A stretch of DNA of 64,000 nt from Bacteroides sp. GTDB taxonomy: Bacteria > Bacteroidota > Bacteroidia > Bacteroidales > Bacteroidaceae. The stretch covers positions 62,001-126,000 of the forward strand of contig NZ_JASLER010000083.1 in the NCBI RefSeq assembly GCF_030151085.1. Reading direction: 5' to 3'. The position numbers and the translations under genes are program-made. Shown here one piece after another: positions 1 to 8,796 of this stretch; the first letter of the stretch is position 1, and every line of letters starts with the position of its first letter. Under the pieces are notes generated by a model. It searched no databases, was not told the DNA's origin, and saw only the letters and a program-made list of their open reading frames with translations.

Positions 1-1198
1 GTATAATTGAGGTAAGATGTTGATGCCACTTGACATCTCTCCACATGCCTACGAATTGAGGCCCGCAGAAATTGCTGGTGGCTACACCTACCCACATGCC
101 TGTTTCTGCAGCAGTAGTTGCTCCTAAGGCACACAGGTCTTTTACCCAGTCCCATTTCATAAGCGGCCAGTCTTTATAATCTACAATAGACCAGCATTCG
201 GTAGTCATAAGTGGACGATTGTACTTACGGGCTATGCCTTCCATTTGTCCGATTCTTTTTACCAATAATCCTTGCCAATACTCCGGTTTCTCTCTGTATA
301 CTCTTTCGCCATTGCGGGCAAGATTCTTGTACCCCTCAGGAGTGAAGCGACCATAATCATATCCCACTGTATTGGCAAATTCCCCATTGTTTTCTTTTGC
401 CATCCAGATGTGGTGTTCATAGAAGTCAAGAAACGAGGTATCCTCATTATCGTAACCTTTTGTTCCGTCAGAGTCTAAGGAGAAGATGAAGGGCATGTCG
501 GGATAATGCTTTTTCATTATATTTAAAGACTTCTTCATCCAGTCTAATGATTCCTTTTTATACCATTCTCCCCATTTAATGTCCGGATGTTGAGTTGAGA
601 AGTACGGTGCCCAGGCATCTCCGGGCCATTCGTTACAAAGGTCTACAAATAGGATGGTGTCCATGAGCCCATCCTTCTCGATGCTTTTGATAGTCTTTAG
701 CCAGCAGTCGGCCATCTTTTCGGGGGTAGAGAGCAACATTCGGGTGTCGTCTACATCCTGCCGGAACCAGGAAGAAAGTCCTACTTTTATATCCCGTTCA
801 CTACATTTAAAAAGGAATTCGTTCAGATAAGGTTGTATCTGTACTTCGTTCATATCCGGGCTTCCCCACGTCTGTTGATTCCAGACTTCTTTCAGCATCC
901 ATTTTTTAGTCGGATTGGCTGCTAATAAATGTGGGTAAGCATCTAGTCGGATGGCATTATATCCTCTTTCTACCAGTTCGTCCAAAGCGACATCCCAGTT
1001 CTCGTAGCCTGCTCCGGCCCAACGCCTCTCTAGCCAAGAGAAATCCCACATCGTGATGGCACGTGGAGCCATTCGGGATGAATTGGTACCTGGTAACTTT
1101 AGCCCTTCAACAAGATTAGTTGCTTGGAGAAGCGATGTTGAAGCAAGACCACCTAATGTAATAGTGGCTGTTTGTTTTAGAAATTTCCGTCTGTCCAT
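1..1198 (-). CDS. Cellulase-like (GH5-type) glycosidase with Tat-type signal, 3' end outside window
   Basis: The frame is open from the ATG at 1198 to the left window edge, giving at least 399 residues. The N-terminus MDRRKFLKQTA followed by a hydrophobic stretch is a twin-arginine-type signal, so export of a folded enzyme is likely. A (beta/alpha)8 glycosidase of GH5-like type is suggested by the early WDFSWLERRW segment, by VDLCNEWPG (Asn-Glu, the usual acid/base position in clan GH-A, about residue 200) and by MTTECWS near residue 345 (a candidate nucleophile Glu). A promoter-like TACATTTG lies just upstream on the minus strand. The substrate cannot be told from sequence; the GH5-like call is by motif and fold logic, and a related clan GH-A family is possible. 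The C-terminus is not visible. Confidence 0.7.
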   Translation of the reverse strand, partial: MDRRKFLKQTATITLGGLASTSLLQATNLVEGLKLPGTNSSRMAPRAITMWDFSWLERRWAGAGYENWDVALDELVERGYNAIRLDAYPHLLAANPTKKWMLKEVWNQQTWGSPDMNEVQIQPYLNEFLFKCSERDIKVGLSSWFRQDVDDTRMLLSTPEKMADCWLKTIKSIEKDGLMDTILFVDLCNEWPGDAWAPYFSTQHPDIKWGEWYKKESLDWMKKSLNIMKKHYPDMPFIFSLDSDGTKGYDNEDTSFLDFYEHHIWMAKENNGEFANTVGYDYGRFTPEGYKNLARNGERVYREKPEYWQGLLVKRIGQMEGIARKYNRPLMTTECWSIVDYKDWPLMKWDWVKDLCALGATTAAETGMWVGVATSNFCGPQFVGMWRDVKWHQHLTSII

Positions 1199-1242
1199 GA
1201 TTATTAGGAATGTGGTTAAATATGCTATATGCTTGTTGAATG

Positions 1243-1250
1243 CAAATGTA
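1243..1250 (-). promoter_or_regulatory. Bacteroides -7 promoter element for the GH5-like gene
   Basis: Read on the minus strand this is TACATTTG, a match to the Bacteroides sigma-ABfr -7 consensus TAnnTTTG, about 45 bp before the start codon at 1198. It lies between arms of an 8-bp inverted repeat, TTAGGAAT (1204-1211) and ATTCCTAA (1254-1261). No convincing -33 element was assigned. Confidence 0.45.
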
Positions 1251-1324
1251 GCGTATTCCTAAAGACGGAAAGTTCTCGATATTAACAGTGAGTTATGGTA
1301 TTTTGCTTTATCGTATTATTTCAA

Positions 1325-2572
1325 TCAATGCAGTAAACGAGGGCGCTTATTATTGAATCGGTACCCCAGTCCTAACATCAGATAATTAGGCTCATGGAAA
1401 TCCTTGAGGTTATATCCGATGTGAAGGTAGGTGTTGCGTGATACATCTATTTTAAGTGCCAGTATTTGGTAAAATGATTTAAGATCGTCTCCGTTGTGCA
1501 AGATATTGGCTCCCATGCCGATACCAATAGTGAAGTAGGGCATCACGAACTCACCGCGGGCGGATATTCCCAAAGCCATTTGCTTGAGAGCGGAAGGAAC
1601 AGTGAAGTCATCTTCTCCATTGTATTCCTGTTTAATGTTAGCGCTGTGGTCGTATACTCCATCCAGTGCTACTCCGGCACGGAACTTATAACCAAAGTTA
1701 TACATCGGTGCAAAGCTGAATCCCATTACTGCATAAGTGCCCGGTGCAGGGACTTGTCCCCCGGATACATCTACGGCTTTCTTACGCCACGAACCGAACA
1801 AGGTCAAGTCGTAGCTGACATGCCGTGGAAACAACGGTACAATAGGACGTTGCCAGGATTTGACAAGTTCATCCGCTCTGCGATTAAAGTTGTATACCAA
1901 ACCGATTTTGCAATCCACTGTATTCAAGCCTGAGTTGGGGTATCGGGTATTTCCGTTGGAAAAGTGGCTTCCGGTAGCCCCGATCATTAAATCGAATTTA
2001 GGTGAGAGCGCCCAGTTCAGATAAAGATTAGCATTCAGATAAGCATTGGCCTTGGAGCCGATCAACTTGTTTGATGAGTTATAGCTCTCATCGTAAGGTT
2101 TCCAACCAAACGAAATACCGAAGTTCCATTCATAATTGAGTGATAGTCGGGGAGAGAATTGGGCAATTCGTCCGCCTTGGAACAGATAGACTCCGAAAGG
2201 ATTTCCTAATTCCTCCGGGTTACCGAAATCAAAGTAACCTACACCCAGTCCTTGATAGGCTCCGATATAGGCTTTGTCTGCGGTTGTATTAGGGCGGACC
2301 TGGAATGAATATTTCAAATGTCCGGAATAGGTGCTTTTCATTTCTTTACCTTGATAATTCATTCCTTTCAGGAAAGGATTGGTTGGGAAGATATAACCGG
2401 TACGACCTTCTATTCCGACTCTTTGAATAAAGCGTTGCGCAAAAGCAGTAGTGTCCGAATAGCTTTCCGGATAACTTTTATGAGTCTGTTGTTGCGCGTA
2501 TGTTGTATCAGACAGGAAACATATTGCTACGAAAAAAGCTAACCATTTCCACGTCTGCATTTTATTTTCCAT
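1325..2572 (-). CDS. Acyloxyacyl hydrolase / PagL-like lipid A deacylase, outer-membrane barrel
   Basis: A 415-aa protein with a cleavable signal (LAFFVAICFLSDTTYAQQ, about residues 10-27) and alternating beta-barrel strands. The segment GATGSHFSNGNT near residue 205 resembles the PagL catalytic His-x-Ser-Asn motif, and the last residues form an outer-membrane-type terminal strand. The PagL family removes an acyl chain from lipid A in the outer membrane; the Bacteroides members are longer than proteobacterial PagL (about 150-170 aa), with an extra N-terminal region. It is transcribed away from the GH20 gene with a 127-bp gap. A second Met at residue 5 could be the true start. The lipid A substrate position is inferred from the family. 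Confidence 0.7.
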   Translation of the reverse strand: MENKMQTWKWLAFFVAICFLSDTTYAQQQTHKSYPESYSDTTAFAQRFIQRVGIEGRTGYIFPTNPFLKGMNYQGKEMKSTYSGHLKYSFQVRPNTTADKAYIGAYQGLGVGYFDFGNPEELGNPFGVYLFQGGRIAQFSPRLSLNYEWNFGISFGWKPYDESYNSSNKLIGSKANAYLNANLYLNWALSPKFDLMIGATGSHFSNGNTRYPNSGLNTVDCKIGLVYNFNRRADELVKSWQRPIVPLFPRHVSYDLTLFGSWRKKAVDVSGGQVPAPGTYAVMGFSFAPMYNFGYKFRAGVALDGVYDHSANIKQEYNGEDDFTVPSALKQMALGISARGEFVMPYFTIGIGMGANILHNGDDLKSFYQILALKIDVSRNTYLHIGYNLKDFHEPNYLMLGLGYRFNNKRPRLLH

Positions 2573-2669
2573 AAACCGTGTCGGTGTTTGTTAGTGAATG
2601 AATATTTAGATAAAGTTCAAATTTCTCGCAAATATAAGTCTTTTATCCATTGGGTTTGTATAAAAAGTC

Positions 2670-2677
2670 TATATTTG
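2670..2677 (+). promoter_or_regulatory. Bacteroides -7 promoter element upstream of GH20 gene
   Basis: TATATTTG matches the TAnnTTTG -7 consensus and ends 22 bp before the ATG at 2700, predicting a very short leader. A TTG at 2650-2652 could be the -33 element, with slightly short spacing. Confidence 0.5.
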
Positions 2678-2699
2678 CAATGTTAATGATCAATCATCT

Positions 2700-4358
2700 A
2701 TGTTACTTAAGAATTTTATGGCTGCAATTATTGCAATTTCTTCAATTGCCGTACAGGCACAGGAGAGACAATTCAACATTATTCCGGAACCAGTGGAAAT
2801 TTCCACTACCGGTGACTCTACCTATCGAATAGGACGTAATACTCCGATTCATGTTTCAGAAACAAGTTTGCAGTTCTCAGCGGACTATCTGGCGGATTAT
2901 ATGAACCGTTATCTGGGTATTCCTTTGCAAATAGAAAAGGCTAAGCCAAGTAAGCGAAAAACTGATCCAAATGCAAAACCTGCGATCTTCTCCGGGATTT
3001 TTCTGGTCGATAAAAAGAAGGACGAAGTTTCCGGTGGCTACAAGCTGACTATATCAGCGGATAAAGGAGTCCTTATTGAAGGTAATGATGTGGCAGGCGT
3101 TTTTTATGGTGTACAAACACTTATTCAATTATTGCCTACCCGTGCCGGTGTATTACCCATATTGCCATCCGTACAAATCGTAGACTATCCACGTTTTGCT
3201 TACCGTGGTATGCATCTGGATGTAGTGCGCCACTTCTTTCCCGTCGATTTCATCAAGAAGTATATCGACTATCTGGCATTGCATAAACTGAATTACTTTC
3301 ATTGGCATCTGACAGACGACCAGGCTTGGCGTGTAGAGATGAAGTGTTGTCCTGAGTTGACCCAGCAAGGCTCTGTGCGTGAAGGCGAGATATTCGGACT
3401 GTATCCCGGTAAGTATGAGCCGTTGCCATACGGCGGTTATTATACTCACGAAGAGGTGCGTGAAATCGTGCATTATGCTGCCGAGCGGCAAATTACGGTG
3501 ATCCCGGAGATTGATATTCCCGGTCATTGCATGGCAGTGCTTGCTACGTATCCTCAATTCAGTACAACTCCCGATGAACCCAAGAAGTGTGCGTTGACTT
3601 GGGGCATTTTTAATAAGTTCAACAATGTATTGGCTCCCAAACCGGAAGTATTCGATTTCCTGAAAGATGTATTTTCCGAACTTTGTGACCTTTTCCCCGG
3701 GCAATATATCCATGTGGGTGGTGACGAATGTGCCAAGCGCTGGTGGGAAGAATCTGAAGATACACAACGATTCATGCATGAGCATAACCTGAAAGATGAA
3801 AAGGCATTGCAAAGCTACTTCATTCATTATGTACAGCAGGTCGTGAATGGGAAAGGTAAGACACTTATCGGTTGGGATGAAATACTCGAAGGGGGGATCT
3901 CCGAAGATTGTGTTGTAATGAACTGGCGTCGTCCTGCTTCTGGTATAAAAGCTTTGAAAACGGAACACCGCACTATATTTACTTGTTCTGCCTGGTCATA
4001 CTTCAATCTGAAAGAAAGCCGTACACAGATAGAGATCGGTCCTCGCGGTCCGCTTTCTTTAGAGAAAGTCTATGAGTTCCAGATTGTTCCCGATTCTTTA
4101 AAGTCCGAACAAGAAAAACTAATCTGGGGTGCTCAGGGGTGTTTGTGGACCGAGTATATACCTACTACATGGAAAGCGGAATTCGCCATCTTCCCCCGTA
4201 TGTCGGCACTATCAGAAAATGTATGGTCTCCATTGGAAAAGAAAGATTGGAATAACTTCGCCCGCAAGGTTGAAAAGCAAGTGGAACGTTATGAGCTTTG
4301 GGGCGCCCGCTATTCAGATGCATTCTTCAGAGTGCAGGATATTGAAAGAAAACGATAA
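2700..4358 (+). CDS. Beta-N-acetylhexosaminidase, family GH20
   Basis: A 552-aa enzyme with a signal peptide (MLLKNFMAAIIAISSIAVQA). An N-terminal GH20b domain (about 25-155) precedes the catalytic barrel beginning at YRGMHLDVVRHFF. The catalytic pair of the substrate-assisted mechanism is visible in HVGGDECAKRWW (Asp-Glu, about residues 340-344), and HWHLTDDQAWR is the usual early barrel motif. It removes terminal GlcNAc or GalNAc from glycans in the periplasm or at the surface. It stands alone, converging on the acyl-CoA ligase gene through a strong hairpin. The start is set by the signal peptide and by the promoter-like element 22 bp upstream. Confidence 0.92.
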   Translation: MLLKNFMAAIIAISSIAVQAQERQFNIIPEPVEISTTGDSTYRIGRNTPIHVSETSLQFSADYLADYMNRYLGIPLQIEKAKPSKRKTDPNAKPAIFSGIFLVDKKKDEVSGGYKLTISADKGVLIEGNDVAGVFYGVQTLIQLLPTRAGVLPILPSVQIVDYPRFAYRGMHLDVVRHFFPVDFIKKYIDYLALHKLNYFHWHLTDDQAWRVEMKCCPELTQQGSVREGEIFGLYPGKYEPLPYGGYYTHEEVREIVHYAAERQITVIPEIDIPGHCMAVLATYPQFSTTPDEPKKCALTWGIFNKFNNVLAPKPEVFDFLKDVFSELCDLFPGQYIHVGGDECAKRWWEESEDTQRFMHEHNLKDEKALQSYFIHYVQQVVNGKGKTLIGWDEILEGGISEDCVVMNWRRPASGIKALKTEHRTIFTCSAWSYFNLKESRTQIEIGPRGPLSLEKVYEFQIVPDSLKSEQEKLIWGAQGCLWTEYIPTTWKAEFAIFPRMSALSENVWSPLEKKDWNNFARKVEKQVERYELWGARYSDAFFRVQDIERKR

Positions 4359-4374
4359 CCTTTAGGGGGGAATG

Positions 4375-4441
4375 CCGTTTCCTTTAAAGGGAACGAGCGT
4401 TTCCACAGCAAGAAACGCTCGTTTCTCTTTGAGGGAAACGG
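4375..4441. terminator. Bidirectional terminator between convergent genes
   Basis: An inner perfect 12-bp stem (AACGAGCGTTTC at 4392-4403 with GAAACGCTCGTT at 4412-4423) is nested in outer arms CCGTTTCC (4375-4382) and GGAAACGG (4434-4441), giving a nearly continuous stem of about 30 bp. It separates the plus-strand GH20 gene (ends 4358) from the minus-strand acyl-CoA ligase gene (ends 4447) and probably stops both. Confidence 0.85.
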
Positions 4442-4446
4442 AAGAA

Positions 4447-6102
4447 CTACTTTTCGTCGTTCTTCCTGATCTCTACACGGCGTATTTTGCCACTGATAGT
4501 CTTTGGAAGTTCTTCGACGAATTCAATGACGCGCGGATATTTATAAGGAGCGGTCACTTTCTTTACATGATTTTGAAGTTCCTTGATAAGTTCTTCTCCG
4601 GCACGTGCCTTATATTCGTTTGCCAATACAATCGTTGCTTTTACTACTTGACCGCGAACTTCGTCGGGCACGCCGGTAATGGCGCATTCTACAACGGCTG
4701 GATGTGTCATCAAAGCACTTTCCACTTCGAACGGGCCGATGCGGTAACCACTACTCTTAATAACGTCGTCAGCACGTCCTACAAACCAAAGATAACCATC
4801 TTCGTCTTTCCAGGCAACGTCTCCCGTAAAGTAGATATCATCATGCCATGCTTCGTGGGTGCGTGCAGCATCCCGGTAGTATTCTTTGAATAATCCTAAT
4901 GGTTTGCCTTTATCTGTACGGATTACGATTTGTCCCTGCTCGCCGGCCTCAACGGAACGTCCGTCGTGGTCTATCAAATCCACATCATATTGAGGATTAG
5001 GCAACCCCATACTACCCGGTTTGGGTTCCATCCAAGGCATGGTGGCAACGGTAAGCGTTGTTTCGGTTTGTCCGAAGCCTTCCATCAACTTGATGCCTGT
5101 AAGTTTCTTGAATGTGTCAAATACAGCAGGATTCAATGCTTCTCCTGCAATGGTGCAATAATGCAAAGAGGAGAGATCGTACTTCGTCAGGTCTTCATGA
5201 ATCAGGAAGCGGAAGATGGTAGGCGGCGCACAAAGAGAAGTTACGCGGTAATTCTGAATCTTCTCCAGAATGTCTGCCGGAGTAAATTTCTCGTGGTCAT
5301 AAACAAATACGTTGGCTCCTGCAATCCACTGTCCATAGAGCTTACCCCATACTGCTTTTCCCCAACCTGTATCGGCAATGGTGAGGTGCAGGCTATTCTC
5401 AGTCAGGTTATGCCAAAAACTACCTGTGACGATATGTCCTAACGGATAAGTATAATCGTGAGCTACCATTTTGGGTTCGCCGGTGGTTCCACTGGTGAAG
5501 TACATCAGGGAGATGTCGTCATTACTATTTACGTGTTCCGGTTTTACAAAAGGTGCGGCGGTTTCAATTCCTTTGTGGAAATCTTCGAAGCCTTCAGCTA
5601 TTTCAGGACCTACGCTAACGAGTTTCTTTACCGTAGGACAATCCGGCATTGCAGCTACGATGTGGTCGGTAATAACCGATTCACCTGCGCATACAATCAT
5701 TTTGATGTCAGCGGCGTTGCAACGGTAAATAATGTCTTTCTTGGTAAGCAAGTGAGTGGCGGGAATCACTACTGCGCCAAGTTTATGCAAGGCAACAATG
5801 CTGAACCAGAATTCATAACGGCGTTTCAGAATTAACATAACCATATCGCCATGTCCGATGCCAAGGCTTTGAAAATAAGAAGCCGTCATATCGGTATAGC
5901 GCTTCATTTCGGCAAAAGTGAACTGTCTGTGTTCTCCTTTGTCGTTTGTCCATAACAGTGCAGGTTTGTCGGGTTGTTCAGCTGCCCAGGCATCTACTAC
6001 ATCGTAGCCGAAGTTGAAATCATCCGGTACGTTTATTTTTAAATTCTTGATGAAATCTTCCTGTGATGTGAAGGAGATTTGTTCTAAAAATCTTTCTACC
6101 AT
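4447..6102 (-). CDS. AMP-forming acyl-CoA synthetase (acetyl-CoA synthetase-like)
   Basis: A 551-aa member of the ANL adenylating enzymes. YFTSGTTGEPK (about residue 195) is the phosphate-binding P-loop, GFGQTETT the adenine-binding region, YFTGDVAWKDEDGYLWFVGR the hinge, and PKTISGKIRR near the C-terminus carries the catalytic Lys. It activates a carboxylic acid to an acyl-CoA with ATP. Chain length is uncertain: resemblance is to the medium-chain/acetyl-CoA ligase branch. It is the last gene after proC and a cupin regulator (60-bp gap), so expression under that regulator is likely. No signal peptide, so cytoplasmic. Confidence 0.88.
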   Translation of the reverse strand: MVERFLEQISFTSQEDFIKNLKINVPDDFNFGYDVVDAWAAEQPDKPALLWTNDKGEHRQFTFAEMKRYTDMTASYFQSLGIGHGDMVMLILKRRYEFWFSIVALHKLGAVVIPATHLLTKKDIIYRCNAADIKMIVCAGESVITDHIVAAMPDCPTVKKLVSVGPEIAEGFEDFHKGIETAAPFVKPEHVNSNDDISLMYFTSGTTGEPKMVAHDYTYPLGHIVTGSFWHNLTENSLHLTIADTGWGKAVWGKLYGQWIAGANVFVYDHEKFTPADILEKIQNYRVTSLCAPPTIFRFLIHEDLTKYDLSSLHYCTIAGEALNPAVFDTFKKLTGIKLMEGFGQTETTLTVATMPWMEPKPGSMGLPNPQYDVDLIDHDGRSVEAGEQGQIVIRTDKGKPLGLFKEYYRDAARTHEAWHDDIYFTGDVAWKDEDGYLWFVGRADDVIKSSGYRIGPFEVESALMTHPAVVECAITGVPDEVRGQVVKATIVLANEYKARAGEELIKELQNHVKKVTAPYKYPRVIEFVEELPKTISGKIRRVEIRKNDEK

Positions 6103-6162
6103 AATCTTTTGAATTAAGAATTAAGAATTCTTCATTCTTCATTTTGTTTAGTTCTTCTTTTG

Positions 6163-6711
6163 TTACATGATAACAGCGAGGAAACGTACATTCTTACCGT
6201 CCAATGCTTTCATACCATGAGGCAGTTTGGAGTTGAAGTAAAGGCTGTCTCCTTCATTCAGTATAAGGTCTTTGCCTTCGATGCTGAGCATCATGCGACC
6301 TTCTAACACGAGGTTGAATTCTTGTCCCGAATGACTGTTGTAATGTATAGGTTCATCGTTGGGTTCTACGGTAACGATAAACGGGTCGGCATTGCGGTTC
6401 ATGAAACCGGAAGCCAGTGATTGATATTTATAGGCTTTTGTACGTTCGATACTGACACCTTTTCCCGCACGGGTCAGGAAGTAAGAACTCATTTTCGGCT
6501 CTTCACCGAACATCAGTGCATCGAGAGCAACGCCATAATGACGTGCAATCTTTTGCAACATACTGACGGAAATGTCGAAATCTCCGGTTTCAGCCAGACG
6601 GTATTCTTCAGCAGATATATCGCAATCGCGGGCAATATCTTCGGAAGTCAGTTCCAAAACATCACGGAGTCCGCGAAGACGTTCTGCAATTTGTTTGATT
6701 TGTTCGTCCAT
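6163..6711 (-). CDS. XRE-family regulator with C-terminal cupin
   Basis: A 182-aa protein: helix-turn-helix at about residues 7-65 (LELTSEDIARDCDISAEEY), then a cupin_2 domain (about 105-180) with HYNSHSGQEFNLVLEG and GDSLYFNSKLPHG supplying metal-binding His/Glu positions. Such regulators sense a small ligand and commonly control the neighbouring metabolic gene, here the acyl-CoA ligase 60 bp downstream. It follows proC by 27 bp, so the three are probably co-transcribed. The ligand is unknown. Confidence 0.85.
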   Translation of the reverse strand: MDEQIKQIAERLRGLRDVLELTSEDIARDCDISAEEYRLAETGDFDISVSMLQKIARHYGVALDALMFGEEPKMSSYFLTRAGKGVSIERTKAYKYQSLASGFMNRNADPFIVTVEPNDEPIHYNSHSGQEFNLVLEGRMMLSIEGKDLILNEGDSLYFNSKLPHGMKALDGKNVRFLAVIM

Positions 6712-6738
6712 GTAATTTAGTGATTAGTGATTAGATAA

Positions 6739-7512
6739 CTATTTTGATGCTTTCATAGCATTGATAACAGTCGAAGTAAATCCATCGTGCTCCAGCTGAT
6801 TAATTCCTTTAATGGTAATTCCGCCCGGAGTACATACTTTATCTATTTCTATGCTGGGATGCGTATCATTATTCAGGATAAGTTCGGCTGCACCTTTCAC
6901 AGACTGAGCTACCATTTTCATGGCGTCTTTGGGATATACTCCCATTTCGATACCTGCTTGCATGGCTGCCTGAATATATTTCAATACGTAAGCAATGCCA
7001 CAAGAAGTAAGGGCTGTGGTAGCAGCGATCTTCTCTTCCGGTATTAACATGGAAAGTCCCATTTCATTGAAAATATCCACTATCAGTTTTTCCTGTTCGG
7101 GGGTAGCGTTGCGGCTGGCAATAAGTGTCATACTGGCAAGCTCGCTGATGGCTGTATTGGGCACAAGGCGGAACATCGTCATTTCAGGTTCGGCAACGTA
7201 GTGAGCCAATTCTTCGAATGGAATTCCGGCGGCAATAGAAATGAGAATCTGTTTGCTTTTCAGTTTCAAATCACGTACAACTTGCTTCATGAACCAAGGT
7301 TTCACGGCGAAGACAATCATTTCTGCTCCGGTTATGGCATCTTGGTTGACTGTGGTTGTTTTTATTTCAGGAAATTCACGGAACAGCTGCTCCAGTTTAT
7401 CTTCTGAAGGATCAGCCACTATTATTTCTGAGGCCGGGATGATACTCCCTTTGGCTAGCCCACGAGCAATTGCACCGCCCATGTTTCCGGCACCGATAAT
7501 CGCAATTTTCAT
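6739..7512 (-). CDS. proC: Pyrroline-5-carboxylate reductase
   Basis: A 257-aa enzyme making proline from pyrroline-5-carboxylate with NAD(P)H, the last step of proline synthesis. The Rossmann motif GAGNMGGAIARGL begins at residue 7; the family's C-terminal signature is present in VCTPGGITIKGINQLEHDGF. It lies after argD but is separated by a terminator and has its own promoter-like element, so it can be expressed independently of the arginine genes while sharing the glutamate-derived amino-acid theme. Confidence 0.95.
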   Translation of the reverse strand: MKIAIIGAGNMGGAIARGLAKGSIIPASEIIVADPSEDKLEQLFREFPEIKTTTVNQDAITGAEMIVFAVKPWFMKQVVRDLKLKSKQILISIAAGIPFEELAHYVAEPEMTMFRLVPNTAISELASMTLIASRNATPEQEKLIVDIFNEMGLSMLIPEEKIAATTALTSCGIAYVLKYIQAAMQAGIEMGVYPKDAMKMVAQSVKGAAELILNNDTHPSIEIDKVCTPGGITIKGINQLEHDGFTSTVINAMKASK

Positions 7513-7545
7513 ATCATTCTGTTATTAAAAGGGTTGTCAATGGGG

Positions 7546-7553
7546 CAAAGTTA
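7546..7553 (-). promoter_or_regulatory. Promoter -7 element for proC operon
   Basis: TAACTTTG on the minus strand matches TAnnTTTG, 34 bp before proC and just after the argD terminator. This supports a separate proC-cupin-ligase transcription unit. Confidence 0.5.
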
Positions 7554-7570
7554 GAGTTTTTTCTATAAAA

Positions 7571-7609
7571 AACGACCGAAATTGAAAGGTAATCTTCATT
7601 TCGGTCGTT
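7571..7609. terminator. Terminator downstream of argD
   Basis: A perfect 12-bp stem (AACGACCGAAAT at 7571-7582, ATTTCGGTCGTT at 7598-7609) with a 15-nt loop, followed on the minus strand by a run of Ts (plus-strand AAAAAA just before 7571). It ends the arginine operon. Confidence 0.85.
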
Positions 7610-7639
7610 TCTTTTGTTGGCTGATTATAATATCAAATA

Positions 7640-8764
7640 TTAAAGTACTTTCTGAAAGCGTTCTAGAAAGAGATTTGCTTCGTCCATGCTGAGGCAAAGA
7701 GGTGGCAGCAAACGGATTACATTCGTACCACTTACACCCGTAAATACATGTTGCTCTTTCAGCAGGCGTGTACGCAATTCCTTGATGGGTTCTTCAAATT
7801 CCAGCCCTATCATCATTCCACGTCCGCGAACTTCTTTGATTTGAGGGAATTTTTTCAGTTCGGTTATCAAATACTCACCTACTTTGGCGGCATTCTCTAC
7901 AAGATTCTCTTGTTCTATTACATCCAGTACGGCAAGAGCGGCACTGCATGCCAGGTGATTTCCACCGAAGGTCGTTCCTAATTGTCCGTAAACGGGAGTA
8001 AACATCGGACTTATCAATATGCCTGCCATTGGGAAACCGTTTCCGATGCCTTTGGCTATAGCTATGATGTCGGCTTTGATGCCATTGTATTGGTGAGCGA
8101 AGAACTTACCGCTACGTCCGTAACCACTTTGTATTTCATCCAGAATCAGTATCGTGTTGTTTTCCGTACAAGCTTCACGCAAAGCATGCATAAACTCGTC
8201 TGTAGGCAATTGAATGCCACCTACGCCCTGTATACCTTCGATAATAACGGCACAAACGTCACCTTTCGCCAATTCGGCCTTCATGACTTCGATATCATTC
8301 AGCGGAAGAAATGTTGTTACGTGTCCGCAATCGTTGATAGGCGCAATGATCTTCGGGTTGTTGGTCACTTCTACTGCCAATGAAGTGCGTCCGTGGAAGG
8401 ATTTGGAGAAAGAAACAACGCGGGTACGTCCGTTATAGAAAGAAGCCAGCTTCAATGCATTTTCGTTAGCTTCGGCACCGCTGTTGATGAGGAATAAGGA
8501 ATAGTCGTCATAACCGCATACTTTTCCTAGGCGTTCTGCCACTTCTTCTTGCAGCTTGTTGATTACTGAGTTGGAATAGAATCCCAACGTTGCCACTTGC
8601 TTGCTGATCATCTCTACATAATGCGGATGTGCATGTCCGATAGAGATTACCGCATGTCCACCATACAGGTCGAGGTACTCCGTACCATTCTCGTCCCATA
8701 CCTGGCAGCCTTTTCCTTTGACAATATTGATGTCAAAAAGGGGATATACGTCGAATAAATTCAT
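7640..8764 (-). CDS. argD: Acylornithine aminotransferase (PLP-dependent, ArgD type)
   Basis: A 374-aa class III aminotransferase. LYGGHAVISIGHAHP, INSGAEANENALKLA, ILDEIQSGYGRSGKFFAHQ (PLP Asp) and IAIAKGIGNGFPMAGIL (Schiff-base Lys) are in order. It converts N-acyl-glutamate semialdehyde to N-acyl-ornithine. In Bacteroides the acyl group is thought to be succinyl instead of acetyl, because the characterised B. fragilis transcarbamylase uses N-succinylornithine; that is family knowledge, not visible here. It follows argC by 32 bp in the operon and is ended by the hairpin at 7571-7609. Confidence 0.93.
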   Translation of the reverse strand: MNLFDVYPLFDINIVKGKGCQVWDENGTEYLDLYGGHAVISIGHAHPHYVEMISKQVATLGFYSNSVINKLQEEVAERLGKVCGYDDYSLFLINSGAEANENALKLASFYNGRTRVVSFSKSFHGRTSLAVEVTNNPKIIAPINDCGHVTTFLPLNDIEVMKAELAKGDVCAVIIEGIQGVGGIQLPTDEFMHALREACTENNTILILDEIQSGYGRSGKFFAHQYNGIKADIIAIAKGIGNGFPMAGILISPMFTPVYGQLGTTFGGNHLACSAALAVLDVIEQENLVENAAKVGEYLITELKKFPQIKEVRGRGMMIGLEFEEPIKELRTRLLKEQHVFTGVSGTNVIRLLPPLCLSMDEANLFLERFQKVL

Positions 8765-8796
8765 AAGACTAATGTTTAATGATTAATGTTTACTGG

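Noticed and set aside
3153..3968. 271-aa antisense open frame in the GH20 gene
   Set aside because: Shadow of a well-supported enzyme; no motif, no promoter, unlikely composition.
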